Shown piece by piece: positions 8,026 through 8,439 of a DNA stretch of 8,439 nucleotides (its first letter is position 1; every line of letters begins with the position of its first letter). The stretch is from an uncultured Eubacteriales bacterium (GTDB taxonomy: Bacteria; Bacillota; Clostridia; Christensenellales; Christensenellaceae): NCBI GenBank assembly GCA_900545085.1, contig UQXU01000077.1, positions 1 through 8,439 on the forward strand, written 5' to 3'. Below the pieces are notes generated by a model. It worked only from the letters and a program-made list of their open reading frames with translations, made no database searches and was not told the DNA's origin. A program made the translations under genes and the position numbers.

Positions 8026-8060
8026 TTAGAATGAAATTCGATATTTTTCGACATAAATGC

Positions 8061-8089
8061 TTGACAAAACAAGTGGAGTATATTATCAT
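8061..8089 (+). promoter_or_regulatory. Near-consensus SigA promoter for the tandem leader units
   Basis: Perfect -35 TTGACA (8061-8066), 17-base spacer and -10 TATCAT (8084-8089). Transcription would start near 8096, about 29 bases before the first small ORF. It lies only 36 bases after the end of the preceding operon gene, and I see no clear intrinsic terminator in 8026-8060, so some read-through from rodA and its neighbour may add to this promoter. Confidence 0.8.
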
Positions 8090-8124
8090 GTTAAAAGAGT
8101 GAAGGCTCAGGAGGATTGTTTGAT

Positions 8125-8208
8125 ATGACAAATTACTGTGCAAACGCATATTATTACGCCGGCTATTATTATTGCGGGCTTAATTGTGTTTGCGGCGATT
8201 TGTCATGA
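8125..8208 (+). CDS. Tyrosine-rich 27-residue leader peptide, copy 1
   Basis: The ORF starts at an ATG 10 bases after a perfect AGGAGG (8109-8114) and encodes MTNYCANA, then YYYAGYYY (residues 9-16), then CGLNCVCGDLS and TGA. Seven of 27 residues are Tyr and four are Cys (5, 17, 21, 23). Two runs of three Tyr codons and an intrinsic terminator 24 bases after the stop are the marks of an attenuation leader peptide such as those of trp, his and phe operons. Comparison with copy 2 shows that translation matters: 22 of 27 residues are identical, and every Tyr is kept while most Tyr codons change. I do not recognise the peptide as a named family. A small Cys-rich secreted or modified peptide is the alternative, but it has no signal sequence and no modifying enzyme in view. 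Confidence 0.8.
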   Translation: MTNYCANAYYYAGYYYCGLNCVCGDLS

Positions 8209-8232
8209 TACCGGAATTGTTTAGAGATTTTG

Positions 8233-8272
8233 GAGCTGATGGCAATGTGCCGTCGGCTCTTTTTTGTTTTTT
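8233..8272 (+). terminator. Intrinsic terminator of leader unit 1
   Basis: GAGCTGATGGCA (8233-8244) pairs with TGCCGTCGGCTC (8248-8259) over 12 positions with two G-U pairs and a three-base loop, followed at once by six T, G and six T (8260-8272). This is a strong Rho-independent terminator. It stands between the first and second small ORFs, with no other gene between, so it acts as a regulatory stop in the leader. Confidence 0.92.
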
Positions 8273-8308
8273 ATAGACTGAATGCTTGAAAAGCGGAGGA
8301 TAATAAAA

Positions 8309-8392
8309 ATGATTAACTATCGCTCTAACACATATTACTACGCTCGCTACTACTACTGCGGGCTTAATTGTGTTTGCGGCGATTTGTCATGA
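8309..8392 (+). CDS. Tyrosine-rich 27-residue leader peptide, copy 2
   Basis: Same length and plan as copy 1: MINYRSNT, then YYYARYYY (9-16), then CGLNCVCGDLS and TGA. The ribosome site GGAGG (8295-8299) lies 9 bases before the ATG. All seven Tyr and the three C-terminal Cys are kept; residues 2, 5, 6, 8 and 13 differ. Its Tyr codons are mostly TAC where copy 1 uses TAT. I see no promoter in the 36 bases between terminator 1 and this ATG, so it is probably reached only by transcripts that pass terminator 1. It does not appear to be a degraded copy: start, ribosome site, frame, stop and downstream hairpin are all intact as far as the window goes. Confidence 0.8.
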   Translation: MINYRSNTYYYARYYYCGLNCVCGDLS

Positions 8393-8416
8393 TACCGGAA
8401 TTGTTCAGAAATTTTG

Positions 8417-8439
8417 GAGCTGATGGCAAAATGTCGTCG
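8417..8439 (+). terminator. Intrinsic terminator of leader unit 2, 3' end outside window
   Basis: GAGCTGATGGCA (8417-8428), loop AAA, then TGTCGTCG (8432-8439), where the window ends. All eight visible positions of the 3' arm pair with the 5' arm, three as G-U. By analogy with unit 1 the next bases should be GCTC and a T run, but this is not visible. Confidence 0.7.

Larger units (their letters stand above)
8125..8272 (+). promoter_or_regulatory. Putative tyrosine-responsive attenuator, unit 1 (leader hairpin, antiterminator, terminator)
   Basis: Seen in sequence: the ORF can fold on itself through 8125-8133 with 8198-8206 (9 pairs), 8139-8148 with 8185-8194 (10 pairs, two G-U) and 8153-8156 with 8181-8184, plus a GC-rich tip, leaving the second Tyr triplet in a 10-base loop (8164-8173). 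Alternatively 8194-8206 can pair with 8239-8251 (11 of 13 positions, two G-U), which uses up the terminator's 5' arm and part of its 3' arm. Inferred action: a ribosome stalled at Tyr codons breaks the first hairpin, freeing 8194-8206 to form the antiterminator and allow read-through. With tyrosine plentiful the ribosome reaches the stop, covers 8194-8206 and the terminator forms. Without translation the ORF hairpin also leaves the terminator free. Confidence 0.65.
8125..8439 (+). repeat. Tandem direct repeat, two units 184 bases apart
   Basis: 8125-8255 aligns without gaps to 8309-8439. The 5' halves (8125-8172 against 8309-8356) differ at 15 of 48 positions. The 3' halves (8173-8255 against 8357-8439) differ at only 5 of 83, with the first 49 bases (8173-8221) identical, including 13 bases past the stop codon. 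Upstream the units also share AATGCTTGA (8056-8064 and 8281-8289), which in unit 1 holds part of the -35 element. Confidence 0.95.
8309..8439 (+). promoter_or_regulatory. Putative tyrosine-responsive attenuator, unit 2, cut by window end
   Basis: The same two alternative folds are possible in the same register as unit 1. ORF hairpin: ATGA (8309-8312) with TCAT (8387-8390), ATCGC (8319-8323) with GCGAT (8379-8383), AACACA (8327-8332) with TGTGTT (8369-8374), and GCTCGC (8342-8347) with GCGGGC (8358-8363), with TACTACTACT in the loop. Antiterminator: 8378-8390 with 8423-8435, pairing at 12 of 13 positions (three G-U). Because both folds survive sequence change, they are probably functional. The regulated gene should begin after 8439. 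Confidence 0.6.

Noticed and set aside
8026..8060. Terminator at the end of the rodA operon
   Set aside because: Only TCGA repeats and a short T run are present; no stable GC stem precedes the T run, so I do not call one.
8090..8272. A tyrosine T-box riboswitch in the leader region
   Set aside because: No T-box sequence (AGGGTGGNACCGCG-like) is present, and the Tyr codons lie in a translated ORF with its own ribosome site; a peptide attenuator explains the region better.
8125..8392. CRISPR array or RiPP precursor cluster
   Set aside because: Only two units of 184 bases, with coding content and terminators, so not CRISPR. A modified-peptide precursor is not excluded, but there is no modifying enzyme in view and the terminator/antiterminator arrangement favours regulation.

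Overview
The window looks like a chromosomal segment of a rod-shaped, low-to-mid-GC Gram-positive bacterium, most likely a Clostridia-type Firmicute. The reasons are strong AGGAGG-type ribosome sites, a MinC-MinD-MinE system (Bacillus lacks MinE) beside MreC, MreD, PBP2 and RodA, and large PBP2 inserts of the Gram-positive kind. I cannot assign genus or species.

Layout. Positions 1-3586 on the minus strand hold an elongasome operon read right to left: mreC, mreD and a class B penicillin-binding protein (PBP2/mrdA) whose 3' end leaves the window at base 1. The genes overlap (ATGA at mreC/mreD, 8 bases at mreD/mrdA), so they are co-transcribed. A 262-base divergent intergenic region (3587-3848) carries one promoter for each direction. 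On the plus strand, 3849-8025 is a second operon: minC, minD, minE, rodA and a membrane-anchored protein with a type I periplasmic-binding-protein fold. Together the two operons encode side-wall elongation (MreC/MreD scaffold, RodA polymerase, PBP2 transpeptidase) and the oscillating Min system that keeps the division septum at mid-cell. Related Clostridia commonly carry these genes in one co-directional cluster headed by mreB; here the two halves diverge and mreB is not next to mreC.

The most interesting part is the right end (8061-8439). After a near-consensus promoter there are two tandem copies, exactly 184 bases apart, of a unit made of a ribosome site, a 27-codon tyrosine-rich small ORF and an intrinsic terminator; the second terminator is cut by the window end. 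The two peptides keep all seven tyrosines although five of the seven Tyr codons differ, so the peptide is under selection. The RNA can fold in two exclusive ways in both copies: the ORF as a long hairpin with a Tyr triplet in its loop plus the terminator, or the end of the ORF paired to the terminator stem as an antiterminator. This is the architecture of a ribosome-stalling attenuator, here apparently sensing tyrosine and placed twice in series. The controlled gene would lie beyond 8439.
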